From an uncultured Faecalicatena sp. (GTDB taxonomy: Bacteria; Bacillota; Clostridia; Lachnospirales; Lachnospiraceae): 64,000 nucleotides of DNA. The DNA lies in the NCBI GenBank assembly GCA_948468385.1, contig CAOKHZ010000019.1, forward strand, positions 23,913 to 87,912, written 5' to 3'. The position numbers and the translations under genes were made by a program. The first letter of the stretch is position 1. Each line of letters begins with the position of its first letter. The notes beneath the pieces were generated by a model. It worked only from the letters and a program-made list of their open reading frames with translations, was not told where the DNA came from and did not search any database. Positions 44,243 through 52,498 of the stretch are shown piece after piece.

Positions 44243-45262
44243 ATGAATCTATTTAGGAAAGCGTTTATGAAGAAAAAGCCATGGATTTCCATTGTCATGA
44301 CCACCGTGCTTGTGTGCGTGGCTTTGTCCGGGTGCAAGAAGAACGTCGGAACGCCGGAGGATAACGCGATTGTGGGGGACGACGAGGAAGCGCTTCCTGA
44401 AAGGGAAGGCTATTTATTTGGTTATAGTTGTGTGGATTCGGAGGAGCCGTATTTCCAGGCAGTGGAAAAATCGCTCCGGGTGTTTTTGCAAAAAGAGGAG
44501 GCCGAACTGCTCGTGATGGACGCGAAGGGGGATGCCGAGTTGCAAAGCCAGCAGATTCAGGAGATGATTGGCGAGAGGGTGGACGCGGTGTTTTTGACCC
44601 CGGTCGACGGCGGCGATATCACGGAAGTGCTGAGGTCCCTTGAAGAGGCAGGGATACCGGTCGTTAACCTTGACATCCGGGTAAAGGAGGCGGGGATGGT
44701 GGACGCGTATGTGGGATCGGACAATCGAAATGCGGGATATGCCTGCGGGGAGGATTTGATTGACAGATGCCCCGATGGAGGGAAGATCCTTATTATGGAA
44801 AATCCATCCATTAGTTCGCTGAATGAACGGATTACGGGTTTTGAGCGGTCGATTGCCAACAAGGGGTTCGAAGTGCTTTCGCGCGCGCAAGTGTCCGGAG
44901 ACAAGGAACAAGCCAAGGAAAAGATGGAGGAGTTCCTGGAAAAGTACCCGCAAATTGATGCCGTGATGTGTGCCAGCGACCAAATCGCGCTTGGCGCATT
45001 GGACGCGGTGAAAAAGTCGGGAAGAGAGGACTTGCGCATTTATAGCGTGGGTGGTTCGCCACAGATCAAGGCGGAGATTGCCAAGGAGGATTCCCTGGTG
45101 TGCGGGACGGGGGCGCAGTCCCCAATCAAGGTGGGACAAGAGGCCGTGGAGGCCTGCATGGCCGTGCTTAAGGGAGGGGAACATCAAAGCGAGGTGTTGG
45201 TAGAGACGGTATTTATCAATCGGGAAAACGTGGAATTATATGGGACGAATGGCTGGCAATAA
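44243..45262 (+). CDS. Sugar-binding lipoprotein (periplasmic-binding-protein type)
   Basis: A 339-aa lipoprotein: signal with lipobox VALSGC, then a type I binding-protein fold of the ribose/galactose class (Peripla_BP_4): GYSCVDSEEPYFQAVEKSL, VDAVFLTPVDGGDI, VVNLDIRV, IDAVMCASDQIALGALDAVK. The ATG at 44243 has GAGGTGA; 44267 is an alternative start. No ABC permease or ATPase accompanies it, so it may serve a transporter elsewhere or act as a sensor. Confidence 0.9.
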   Translation: MNLFRKAFMKKKPWISIVMTTVLVCVALSGCKKNVGTPEDNAIVGDDEEALPEREGYLFGYSCVDSEEPYFQAVEKSLRVFLQKEEAELLVMDAKGDAELQSQQIQEMIGERVDAVFLTPVDGGDITEVLRSLEEAGIPVVNLDIRVKEAGMVDAYVGSDNRNAGYACGEDLIDRCPDGGKILIMENPSISSLNERITGFERSIANKGFEVLSRAQVSGDKEQAKEKMEEFLEKYPQIDAVMCASDQIALGALDAVKKSGREDLRIYSVGGSPQIKAEIAKEDSLVCGTGAQSPIKVGQEAVEACMAVLKGGEHQSEVLVETVFINRENVELYGTNGWQ

Positions 45263-45343
45263 TTTGTGGTATTGAATGGTAACAATAATCTGGACGACAC
45301 ATAAGGTGGACTCGACTAGTCTGGGAAAGGACGGGACATTCAT

Positions 45344-47149
45344 ATGAGAAAGGTGCAGGGATCCCCACAACCGCTGGGGGCAACCAGGAGGAATGACGGA
45401 ATTAATTTTGCGGTTTCCGTACCGGCAGGAAAGACTTGTGAACTGCTGCTGTACAAAGTGGGGGGCCAGGAGCCCGAAATTGTGTTTGACATGCCCGAGG
45501 AGGAAGGATTGGGGGAAGTCCGTTTTCTCGCGGTGGAAGACTTGGACGCGAATTTGTATGAGTACAATTTTTGCATAGAGAAAGAAGTCGTGATAGACCC
45601 TTACGTGAAGGAGCTTTCACGTTCCTTGAAATTTGGCGACGTGTTGGACGTGTCAGAGCACCAGATACGGGGGCGGATTCCAAACACGGATTATGATTGG
45701 GAAGGTGACAGGCAGCTTCGTATTCCTTATCACGAGGTCATTGCCTACGGCTTGCACGTGCGGGGGTTTACGAAGCATTTTTCCTCGAAAGTGAGGCATA
45801 AGGGGACGTTTGCCGGCGTGGTGGAAAAGATTCCGTATTTGAAAGAACTTGGCATCAACCAGATTCAATGCATGCCTATATATGAATTTGAAGAGAATAA
45901 TGCGGGCAAGGTGAATTATTGGGGATATGGGAAAGGTTACTATTTTGCCCCAAAGGCTGCCTACAGCGTGGACGGGCATGCCAATCTGGAATTAAAGGAC
46001 ATGGTGAAGGCGTGCCATACGGCAGGCATAGAGGTCGTGTTGGAAATGCCGTTCGTGCCGGACATTTTGCCGCAGGATGCCGTGGATTGCCTGAAATATT
46101 ACATGATGGAGTATCATGTCGACGGGTTTGTCGTTAATCCATACCATGTGCCGTGGGAGGGATTGAAACAAGACCCGCTTTTGAAGGGCGTGAAGATTTT
46201 TCAGAAGGACGACCGTTTCCAGAATGTCATGCGCCGTTTTCTGAAAGGGGACGAGGGGATGATTGGCGAGGTGATGTGGGCGCTGCAGCATAATACCGCG
46301 GGGGACGGGAAGTGCAATTATATCACGACCCACACCGGCTTTACCATGCAGGATCTCGTTTCCTACGACGCGAAGCACAACGAGGCGAACGGGGAACGAA
46401 ACCAGGATGGCCCGGAGTATAATTACAGCTGGAACTGCGGGGCGGAGGGGAAGAGCAGAAAGCGCGCGGTCGTGGAATTGCGCAAAAAACAAGTACGCAA
46501 CGCGTTCCTTCTCTTGTTGACGGCGCAGGGAACCCCGTGTATTTTGGCGGGGGACGAGATGGGACACACGCAGAAGGGAAACAACAACGTATATTGCCAG
46601 GACAATGATACCTCTTGGCTGAATTGGGATAAATTGAAAAAGAACGATGCCTTGTTCCAATATGTGAAGCAGTTAATCGCGCTTCGCAAGGCGCACCCGT
46701 CGTTGCATAGGCCGGAACCGCTTTTGGGATTGGATAAGACGGCGTGCGGACTGCCGGACGTGTCTTATCATGGTGAGAGTGCCTGGAGGGCTCCGACGGA
46801 GGTGTGGAGCAGGCAGTTGGGAGCGTTGTTCTGCGACGGGGAAAAGGCAGGCGACAAGTGTTACATCGCCTATAACATGCATTGGTTGAAACATGAGTTT
46901 GCCGTGCCGAGGCTCTCCAAGAAGAAAAAGTGGCATATGGTGCTTGACACCGCGGTTCAAGGTTGGCCCGGGGAGGAGAAGGGCTTGCCGGAGGCCGAGG
47001 GAAAGGCGGTGACTACGGCGGGAAGCAAGGCCGTGGAAAGGCCGGTGGCGACGGGCGCAAGGAAGGCGAGGGACGCGTCCGACCTGGACGGGGTGGAGAA
47101 AAGTATCACCGTGTCCGAGCGCAGCATCGTGGTGTTGGTGGGAGAGTAG
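45344..47149 (+). CDS. GH13 debranching-enzyme homologue lacking catalytic residues
   Basis: A 601-aa cytosolic protein related to isoamylase/GlgX/pullulanase enzymes: N-terminal beta domain (GSPQPLGATRRNDGINFAVS), then the barrel (LKELGINQIQCMPIYEF, YWGYGKGYYFAPKAAYS, SYDAKHNEANGERNQDG, FLLLLTAQGTPCILAGDEMG). The nucleophile motif, usually DGFRFD, reads DGFVVNPY; the strand with the acid Glu is missing between DPLLKGVKI and RRFLKGDEGM; the third Asp motif, usually HDGFT, reads HTGFT. All three catalytic acids are therefore lost. It is probably a pseudoenzyme, perhaps glycogen-binding. The C-terminus has an Ala/Lys-rich extension. Confidence 0.85.
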   Translation: MRKVQGSPQPLGATRRNDGINFAVSVPAGKTCELLLYKVGGQEPEIVFDMPEEEGLGEVRFLAVEDLDANLYEYNFCIEKEVVIDPYVKELSRSLKFGDVLDVSEHQIRGRIPNTDYDWEGDRQLRIPYHEVIAYGLHVRGFTKHFSSKVRHKGTFAGVVEKIPYLKELGINQIQCMPIYEFEENNAGKVNYWGYGKGYYFAPKAAYSVDGHANLELKDMVKACHTAGIEVVLEMPFVPDILPQDAVDCLKYYMMEYHVDGFVVNPYHVPWEGLKQDPLLKGVKIFQKDDRFQNVMRRFLKGDEGMIGEVMWALQHNTAGDGKCNYITTHTGFTMQDLVSYDAKHNEANGERNQDGPEYNYSWNCGAEGKSRKRAVVELRKKQVRNAFLLLLTAQGTPCILAGDEMGHTQKGNNNVYCQDNDTSWLNWDKLKKNDALFQYVKQLIALRKAHPSLHRPEPLLGLDKTACGLPDVSYHGESAWRAPTEVWSRQLGALFCDGEKAGDKCYIAYNMHWLKHEFAVPRLSKKKKWHMVLDTAVQGWPGEEKGLPEAEGKAVTTAGSKAVERPVATGARKARDASDLDGVEKSITVSERSIVVLVGE

Positions 47150-47222
47150 TGTTGGCATACATGGGCGCGCCGTCGGCATGGGCGGCCGCGGGTGTTAAGA
47201 AAGAAGAGGGAAGTTTGTCAAA

Positions 47223-47756
47223 ATGAACGTGATAGGACATTTTCGAACGATAACGAAACATAAGATGCTTGTCATGAAGGAGTGCTTCAAGGTGGGCTTG
47301 TACAAGCAGGGGCTTTTACATGACTTGTCAAAGTATGGCTGGACGGAATTTCATGTCGGATGCAAATATTATCAAGGGAATCGAAGCCCCAACAACGCGG
47401 AGCGCGAGACCATCGGATATTCTTCGGCGTGGCTGCACCATAAGGGCAGGAACAAGCACCATTATGAGTACTGGATTGATTATGGGCTGGACAAGGGAAA
47501 GGGTCTGGAAGGAATGCCGATGCCCGCCAATTACGTGGTGGAGATGTTTTTGGATCGTATCGCCGCCTGCAAGGTCTATAATGGGGCGGCGTATCAGGAT
47601 TCGGATCCGCTCGCCTATTATGAGCGGGGCGGAACGGAAATGTATGTCATGCACCCGGACACGAAAAGACTGCTGGAGGGGCTTTTGCGCATGCTCTCGG
47701 AGCGCGGGGAGGAAGTGACTTACCGCTATATCCGCAAGAAAGTGTTGAGGAAGTAG
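47223..47756 (+). CDS. DUF5662 family protein
   Basis: A 177-aa cytosolic protein beginning MNVIGHFRTITKHKMLVMKE. Conserved His/Asp positions (GLLHDLSKYGWTEF, WLHHKGRNKHHYEYW) look like a metal-binding, HD-like arrangement and are typical of DUF5662. No activity is known. It follows the GH13 gene by 73 bp and ends at a terminator. Confidence 0.85.
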   Translation: MNVIGHFRTITKHKMLVMKECFKVGLYKQGLLHDLSKYGWTEFHVGCKYYQGNRSPNNAERETIGYSSAWLHHKGRNKHHYEYWIDYGLDKGKGLEGMPMPANYVVEMFLDRIAACKVYNGAAYQDSDPLAYYERGGTEMYVMHPDTKRLLEGLLRMLSERGEEVTYRYIRKKVLRK

Positions 47757-47766
47757 AAAATATTTA

Positions 47767-47804
47767 GGGGCTATCGGAAACGCCTTATGTTTCCTGATGG
47801 CCCC
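47767..47804 (+). terminator. Intrinsic terminator after the DUF5662 gene
   Basis: Stem GGGGC-TATC-GGAAAC with GTTTCC-(T)-GATG-GCCCC and a 7-nt loop, then AATTGTTTTTGT. It also lies downstream of the convergent luxS. Confidence 0.8.
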
Positions 47805-47839
47805 AATTGTTTTTGTCGGAAGTCTTATGGATGGCGTGT

Positions 47840-48319
47840 TTATGCCGGATAGTGCAACCGTTCTTTCGTGATGTCCGCGAGTACTTCCCGATAAAATTTG
47901 TCCGCGACATATTTTGCCATCGGCAGGTTCATGTCCAGATAATTCCCGCAGTCGTGGGCGCAGGCACCGGGTACTTCGCCGTCAAAGGTGGCGATGAACC
48001 GGAACATTTCCTTCATCAGGGGCACGACGTCCTCGGACTCGTAATCTCCGGTGAGCAGCAGGTAAAAACCGGTGCGGCAGCCCATTGGGCCGAAGTAGAG
48101 AACCTTGTCCTGCCAGGCAACGTGGTTTCGAAGGAAGGTCGCGCCGAGATGCTCGATGGTATGTATTTCCGCGGTGTTCATCACCGGCTCGTCGTTCGGG
48201 CTCGTGATGCGGATGTCAAAGGTCGTGACGGGCGTTTCGCCGGCAAAATCCTTGCGGGACACGTAAATCCCAGGTACCAGCCTGATGTGGTCGACGGTAA
48301 AGCTTGTGATTTTTTTCAT
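47840..48319 (-). CDS. luxS: S-ribosylhomocysteine lyase
   Basis: A 159-aa enzyme of the activated methyl cycle; cleaves S-ribosylhomocysteine to homocysteine and the autoinducer-2 precursor. Metal ligands are the two His in HTIEHLGATFLRN and Cys in CAHDCGNYLDMN; the catalytic Cys lies in GPMGCRTGFYL. The length is typical. AAGGAAG lies upstream. It is monocistronic, and its leader contains a three-way-junction-like element. Confidence 0.97.
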   Translation of the reverse strand: MKKITSFTVDHIRLVPGIYVSRKDFAGETPVTTFDIRITSPNDEPVMNTAEIHTIEHLGATFLRNHVAWQDKVLYFGPMGCRTGFYLLLTGDYESEDVVPLMKEMFRFIATFDGEVPGACAHDCGNYLDMNLPMAKYVADKFYREVLADITKERLHYPA

Positions 48320-48357
48320 GATGATATAACTTCCTTTCTGAACAATGATGATTGGCT

Positions 48358-48449
48358 ACTATTCACGGGGCCGTGCGCTTTGCCGCACGGCCTTCGTCCG
48401 ATAAAGCGACGATGCCGTTACTGTCGCGGCCGTAGGCCGTGAATAGTAA
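48358..48449. repeat. Structured element in the luxS leader
   Basis: A 12-bp outer stem TACTATTCACGG/CCGTGAATAGTA (48358-48369 with 48438-48449) encloses hairpins GCCGTGCG/CGCACGGC (48371-48392) and GCGAC/GTCGC (48407-48428). No SAM or SAH riboswitch consensus was recognised. The spacer 48320-48532 has no open frame. Confidence 0.55.
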
Positions 48450-48532
48450 CGATTGGCGTTCGCCATAAAGTTCATGACAAACAACCGTATGATGAAAATT
48501 ATATCCTGATTGCCGGGAAAAAACAATAGGTA

Positions 48533-49699
48533 TTACAACACTTTGCTCAAATCGCTTGCATAATTCGTGGACGCGCCGTCGGTTTCGTTTTCTGAAAACA
48601 AGTATAGCGTGTCGCCGTCGTTATATTTGTCTTTCAAATTCATGAGCAAAAACCCGTCCGTCTTGTCTTTCGCGACGGTTCCGTAATACGTGATTTCGCC
48701 GTCGCCGTTGACTATGACGGCGGATACGCGCTCGTTTTCACCGGATTTTGCTCCTTCGAAATGGATTGCGCAAAAACCAAACAAGTGAAAAATACGGGTG
48801 GCCTGAAATTCATTGCGATTTTCGTCCTTGATGGTCAGCTTCCATTGGGACGTGTCTGCCGTGGCGACTTCTTCTAGCGTGCCGACTTCCGTTTCCACGT
48901 CGGAACCAGCGTCCACGGAAGTGGCGAATAAAATCTGCGAGGTGTCGAGGTTCAGTGCCAGGCGCGCGGTATAAGGCGTGTGGAGCATGGAAAACCCGTT
49001 GACGTACAAATCTGCCTGCCAACCATTGGCGAACACGAATCCCACGTCCAGGGGATATTTATAATCATGGGGCGAACGCAGCCACCAATTGCTGTCCACG
49101 CCGTTAAACGTTGCAATTCGCGATTCGTCACCAGTGAATCCATATTCGGGATTGTTTACCTCTTCTGCCGACAATAGGAATACTTTGTCGTTGTCCAGAA
49201 TGCCTTCTGCGGGGTCAAAGTTTACCGTGGTATTTTTTCCTTGGAAAAAAACGGGCGTTTTAAATTCCGCGTCTGACTTCGAGGTGGCGATGATGGCGGC
49301 ATTTTCCGCGTCGGAAAAATGGGTTTCCGCAAATTCAGTACAGAATTTCTGGATGGTGCTTCCCCGATATTCGTTGCCAACCGGGTCGTCCGTATCCTCA
49401 AAAAGGATGCCTTTTTCGTCCTGGTGCGCGACAAGGTTCCTAGTCATTAAGAACATGCCGTCCTCGTTGGTGTTCGTGTGTTTTGCGTCAAGTACCTGCC
49501 AGCAGGTGTCGAAACTGAGTTCGTCGTCGTTTTGACCGAAATAAATCAAATCCCCTGTTTTGATTTGCAGGGAATCCAGATTGCCGTCCAAAAGTTGCAT
49601 GACCCTACCTTCTTCCGCATGTACGGTGGAAACAAAAATACATGGCAGGATGGCCGTTGCCAGCATCATGGAAACTAATTTTCGTATTTTCTTTTTCAT
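48533..49699 (-). CDS. Secreted DUF6273-like protein
   Basis: A 388-aa secreted protein. The ATG at 49699 has GGAGG; the first 30 residues are a cleavable signal peptide ending near STVHAEEG. Family marks: GDLIYFGQNDDE, CWQVLDAKHTN, NEYRGSTIQKFC, KVFLLSAEEVNNP and the hallmark NWWLRSPHD. The domain occurs in surface proteins of gut Clostridia; function unknown. It has no sortase or repeat anchor, so it is probably released. Confidence 0.82.
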   Translation of the reverse strand: MKKKIRKLVSMMLATAILPCIFVSTVHAEEGRVMQLLDGNLDSLQIKTGDLIYFGQNDDELSFDTCWQVLDAKHTNTNEDGMFLMTRNLVAHQDEKGILFEDTDDPVGNEYRGSTIQKFCTEFAETHFSDAENAAIIATSKSDAEFKTPVFFQGKNTTVNFDPAEGILDNDKVFLLSAEEVNNPEYGFTGDESRIATFNGVDSNWWLRSPHDYKYPLDVGFVFANGWQADLYVNGFSMLHTPYTARLALNLDTSQILFATSVDAGSDVETEVGTLEEVATADTSQWKLTIKDENRNEFQATRIFHLFGFCAIHFEGAKSGENERVSAVIVNGDGEITYYGTVAKDKTDGFLLMNLKDKYNDGDTLYLFSENETDGASTNYASDLSKVL

Positions 49700-49872
49700 G
49701 TCTTTACCTCCGCTTGAGATGATATGGCTTGAATTTGACATCCGGCGCACGCGCTTGTCAACTTGTCATGGGCGTGCGTGGATGCCATGCATGTATCTTA
49801 TCATAGGCAGGAAAGATAAAAAAGCGACAAAGTGCGACAATGTGTCGCAGGGGTCGCAAAAAGAAAAGTCGG

Positions 49873-50445
49873 TCAATCGTCCAACGTTTTTTCCAGTTGT
49901 TCCATCAAGGAACGCAGAACCTTTTGACCGCCGTCCAATAGCTTGGGGGACGCGTCGGAAAGGCGGTAAATTAACATTCGGAACGCGATGTCCGCGAATA
50001 ACTCTTTTTCCAGCTGCGGACTCGGCGAAGATTCTGATGGGATATAAGCGTGCATGAACCCGTCATGTATCATTTTTTGCAAGTTAAAATTCGCGGTTTG
50101 AATCTGCATTAGCTGGAAGAAATATTTCTTATATTCTTCTGGAAAATGTTCTTCCAGATAAGAAGTGTGAAATAAAATGTCAAAAAGGTTTTTTGATGAG
50201 CCGAAAAAGGAATGGAGCATTTTATTGGTGACCGGCAGAGCGGATTTCTGGATTTTTTCCAATATGTCATATTTGTCCTGGTAATGCCGATAAAAGGTGG
50301 AGCGATTGATGTTCGCGGTATCAATGATTTGCGAAACGGTTATTTGGTCGAAGGAAAAATCCTCCAATAGAGTAAAAAATGCCTGAAGGATCGCCTCCTC
50401 CGCTTTCAAGTATTCCTTGTTTCCAGAAGATGAAATAAATTCCAA
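49873..50445 (-). CDS. TetR/AcrR-family regulator
   Basis: A 190-aa regulator if it starts at the TTG at 50445, which has AAGGAGGGAG at good distance; an ATG at 50487 adds 14 residues but lacks a ribosome site. The helix-turn-helix reads ITVSQIIDTANINRSTFYRH. The C-terminal domain is all-helical (TetR_C). It lies downstream of, and probably in one unit with, the PfkB kinase gene, which it may regulate. Confidence 0.85.
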   Translation of the reverse strand: MEFISSSGNKEYLKAEEAILQAFFTLLEDFSFDQITVSQIIDTANINRSTFYRHYQDKYDILEKIQKSALPVTNKMLHSFFGSSKNLFDILFHTSYLEEHFPEEYKKYFFQLMQIQTANFNLQKMIHDGFMHAYIPSESSPSPQLEKELFADIAFRMLIYRLSDASPKLLDGGQKVLRSLMEQLEKTLDD

Positions 50446-50496
50446 ATAGGTCTCCCTCCTTGCGTTGATATTAGTGCTGCCATTCATACACCGGCG

Positions 50497-51444
50497 TTAA
50501 GAAAACATTTGATAGCGTTCCATGACTTGTTCCCTATTTTTGATCCCGCCGGTTGCGCCAATTTGTTCGACGCAAATGGAAGCCCCGGCGTTTGCAAATT
50601 TTCCGCATTCCGGCAACGTCATCCCGTGGCTTAGCGCGTCCAGAAAGCAGGCGGTGAACGTGTCCCCGGCTCCGGTCGTGTCCAGGCAGCGGGCATGGGG
50701 ATAGGCTGAAATCCAATGTCGTTCGCTCTTTGTCTTTATAAAGCATCCCTTGCGTCCCGCTTTTAATACGACGCATTTGACTCCGCGCTGAAGGAGCGCG
50801 TCCGCGATATCATCCCAGTCCGTGAGGCCGGTAAGGAGGCTTGCCTCTTCCTGATTCGGGAAAATGTAATCCAGTAGGGACAAACTGTTTTTCAAATCGT
50901 CCAAAGTCTCGCCGTGTTTTGGCTTCGTCATGTCCGCACAGAGAACCAGGCCGTGCTCTTTCGCCTTGGAAAATAATTCGGCCAGGGCATCGTCGTCGAA
51001 AGCGGGAAACACGAAAATGCTGGCAAAGCATAGGTATCGTGCCCCGAGGAGCGCGGTATCCGATATGTCCGCAGGATAAAGCTTGCGAAGACAGCCATTG
51101 GGCGAAGTGACGAAATGCCGTTCTCCCAGGTCGTCAACCAGCACGAGGTTCACGCTTGTTTCAAGGGAGGTCTCCCTTCGCAGGAAAGTGGTGTCCATCT
51201 TCATGCGTTGGCAATGTGCGTCTATGTAATTTCCCGCGTAATCCGTGCCGATTTTGCTCACCAGCCGGACGGATGCGCCAAGTGACGCGAGCACCGTGGC
51301 CTCATTTAACGCGTCCCCGCCGGTGTGCATGGCAATATGGTCGGCGGCGACGGAGCCCGTTTCAAATACGTTTGACGCGACCGGAAGTGCCAGAACGTCC
51401 AGGACGGATGCGCCGATGATCATGTAATCAGGATTGTTATTCAT
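50497..51444 (-). CDS. PfkB-family carbohydrate kinase
   Basis: A 315-aa ribokinase-like enzyme: N-terminal MHTGGDALNEATVLASLGA (substrate Gly-Gly motif) and C-terminal DTTGAGDTFTACFLDAL with the catalytic Asp and anion hole. It phosphorylates a sugar or nucleoside; adenosine-, fructose- or ribose-type cannot be told apart here. Its first codons overlap the upstream small gene by 8 bases. Confidence 0.93.
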   Translation of the reverse strand: MNNNPDYMIIGASVLDVLALPVASNVFETGSVAADHIAMHTGGDALNEATVLASLGASVRLVSKIGTDYAGNYIDAHCQRMKMDTTFLRRETSLETSVNLVLVDDLGERHFVTSPNGCLRKLYPADISDTALLGARYLCFASIFVFPAFDDDALAELFSKAKEHGLVLCADMTKPKHGETLDDLKNSLSLLDYIFPNQEEASLLTGLTDWDDIADALLQRGVKCVVLKAGRKGCFIKTKSERHWISAYPHARCLDTTGAGDTFTACFLDALSHGMTLPECGKFANAGASICVEQIGATGGIKNREQVMERYQMFS

Positions 51445-51733
51445 ATGATTTTTTCCTTATGCTTGCTAAAAATAATTCGTAAAAGTCATCCTGCCCGGTC
51501 AGCATCGGGGAATTTTCCCCACCGCCGTTGGTGCTTCGCTTCATTGCCGCATGGAATTCCTCTCCGGCGCAAATTAAATCCATTTCGTAAAGTTCGTATC
51601 CGAGCTTTTGGCAAACCTGGCAAAATTCCGTAATTGGCTCTTTCGCCTTCTCGGTTTCTAAAAACTGATTTCGAATTTCGGGATTTTGCAATGCCATGCT
51701 GTGCAATTCGTCTAACATGGTAACGACCTCCAT
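51437..51733 (-). CDS. Small acidic protein, Nif11-like in layout
   Basis: About 98 aa from the ATG at 51733 (AAGGAGG upstream); Met13 of the longer frame, with its own GGAGG, is an alternative. The first part, LQNPEIRNQFLETEKAKEPI followed by FCQVCQKLGYELYEMDLICAG, is arranged like Nif11-type helical leaders. It ends in a Gly/Asn-rich tail NGGGENSPMLTGQDDFYELF. No lanthipeptide or other maturation enzyme is nearby, so a leader-peptide role is unsupported. It overlaps the PfkB gene, implying co-expression. Confidence 0.6.
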   Translation of the reverse strand: MEVVTMLDELHSMALQNPEIRNQFLETEKAKEPITEFCQVCQKLGYELYEMDLICAGEEFHAAMKRSTNGGGENSPMLTGQDDFYELFLASIRKKSYE

Positions 51734-51863
51734 CCATTTCGTCCTCCTTGTCATGATTTATTCCCGCGGGCAACGAGCCAAGCGGCCATGCTTGCATGGA
51801 CATTCGGCGACTGCCGCGAGGGTGCAATACCCCGCAGCTTGCTGCGTATTCAAGTCATGATGC

Positions 51864-51883
51864 CCCGTAGCTTGCTGCGGGGT
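51864..51883. repeat. GC-rich hairpin in the spacer before the pheS leader
   Basis: CCCCGTAGC-TT-GCTGCGGGG. It extends a hairpin series that starts near 51765 (CCATG/CATGG and CGCAGC/GCTGCG are others). The bases 51869-51892 match 28021-28044 with one mismatch. Confidence 0.5.
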
Positions 51884-51927
51884 ATTTCACTTTCAGTTTA
51901 GTACAAATGCACGATAGCGTCAAGAGA

Positions 51928-51974
51928 TTCGTTACAATTCACGCCCACGTCGACGTGGGATGAATTGTAACGAA
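51928..51974. repeat. Long near-perfect palindrome upstream of pheS
   Basis: TTCGTTACAATTCA (51928-51941) and TGAATTGTAACGAA (51961-51974) pair completely, with an inner CCCACGT/ACGTGGG. Neither strand has a T-run after it, so it is not a standard terminator. Confidence 0.65.
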
Positions 51975-52000
51975 AAAAGCGGTTTTGGAAAATTTTTGGC

Positions 52001-52028
52001 TTGACTTTCTTTTTTGATATGTTAGAAT
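52001..52028 (+). promoter_or_regulatory. Promoter of the pheS-pheT transcript
   Basis: TTGACT (52001-52006), 16 bases, TAGAAT (52023-52028), placing transcription start near 52035 at the beginning of the T-box leader. Confidence 0.75.
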
Positions 52029-52034
52029 AAGTAA

Positions 52035-52356
52035 GGTAAATAGGCGGCAGGCATGACGGCCGTGACATAGGAAAAGGCAGTGACCATGCAAAGTAGAGAA
52101 CCATTTTCCATCAGAGAGGGAGAACCACCGGCTGAAAGTTTTCCTTGGTTTGGATGGCAATCGAATTTCACATGTGAGCCGCATCGTTGAACGTGGAGGG
52201 TCAAGAACCATTTAGGGAATGGTTTTGGGTGGTTTCCAAGTAGGGGATGACGTAGGTCGTACGTTACACGACAATTGAGTGTCCATGAGTTTATCATGGG
52301 AATCAGGGTGGTACCGCGAATGAAGCATTCGTCCCTTTTGGGATGGGTGCTTTTTG
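52035..52356 (+). promoter_or_regulatory. T-box riboswitch of pheS-pheT
   Basis: The conserved T-box sequence AGGGTGGTACCGCG is at 52307-52320. Upstream lies a stem I-type region with AGAGAGGGAG (52113-52122) and a specifier-loop candidate GAATTTCACA in which TTC (52167-52169) is the Phe codon. Downstream is a terminator. Uncharged tRNA-Phe is expected to pair with the specifier and the T-box bulge and allow transcription. Start and specifier positions are inferred. Confidence 0.92.
52324..52356 (+). terminator. T-box regulated terminator
   Basis: A 12-bp stem AGCATTCGTCCC/GGGATGGGTGCT, with G-T pairs, then TTTTT. Its left arm overlaps the region that would form the antiterminator with the T-box. 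Confidence 0.85.
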
Positions 52357-52376
52357 TTTGACAGCGAGAAGCTTAA

Positions 52377-52433
52377 GCCACCGGAGGTGGCGACAGACGC
52401 AGAGCGGACGGCTTCGCAGCTGTAAGGCGAAGC
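52377..52433. repeat. Two hairpins between T-box terminator and pheS
   Basis: GCCACC/GGTGGC (52377-52391) and GCTTCGC/GCGAAGC (52411-52433), loosely enclosed by GCTTA/TAAGC (52371-52466). They would lie in the read-through mRNA leader. Confidence 0.4.
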
Positions 52434-52498
52434 GCCCCGTAAACGGTAACGACAAGTGAGCTAAGCAATGGTAAAAAATGATAAAGGAGTAGGAAAAG

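Noticed and set aside
47161-47200. Adjacent GGCGCGCC and GCGGCCGC-like sites suggesting vector sequence
   Set aside because: GCGGCCGC-type strings occur several times in clear genes here (for example near 25600 and 42568), so chance is sufficient.
48320-48532. SAM/SAH riboswitch before luxS
   Set aside because: No S-box or SAH consensus elements were found; the structure is described as an unassigned element.
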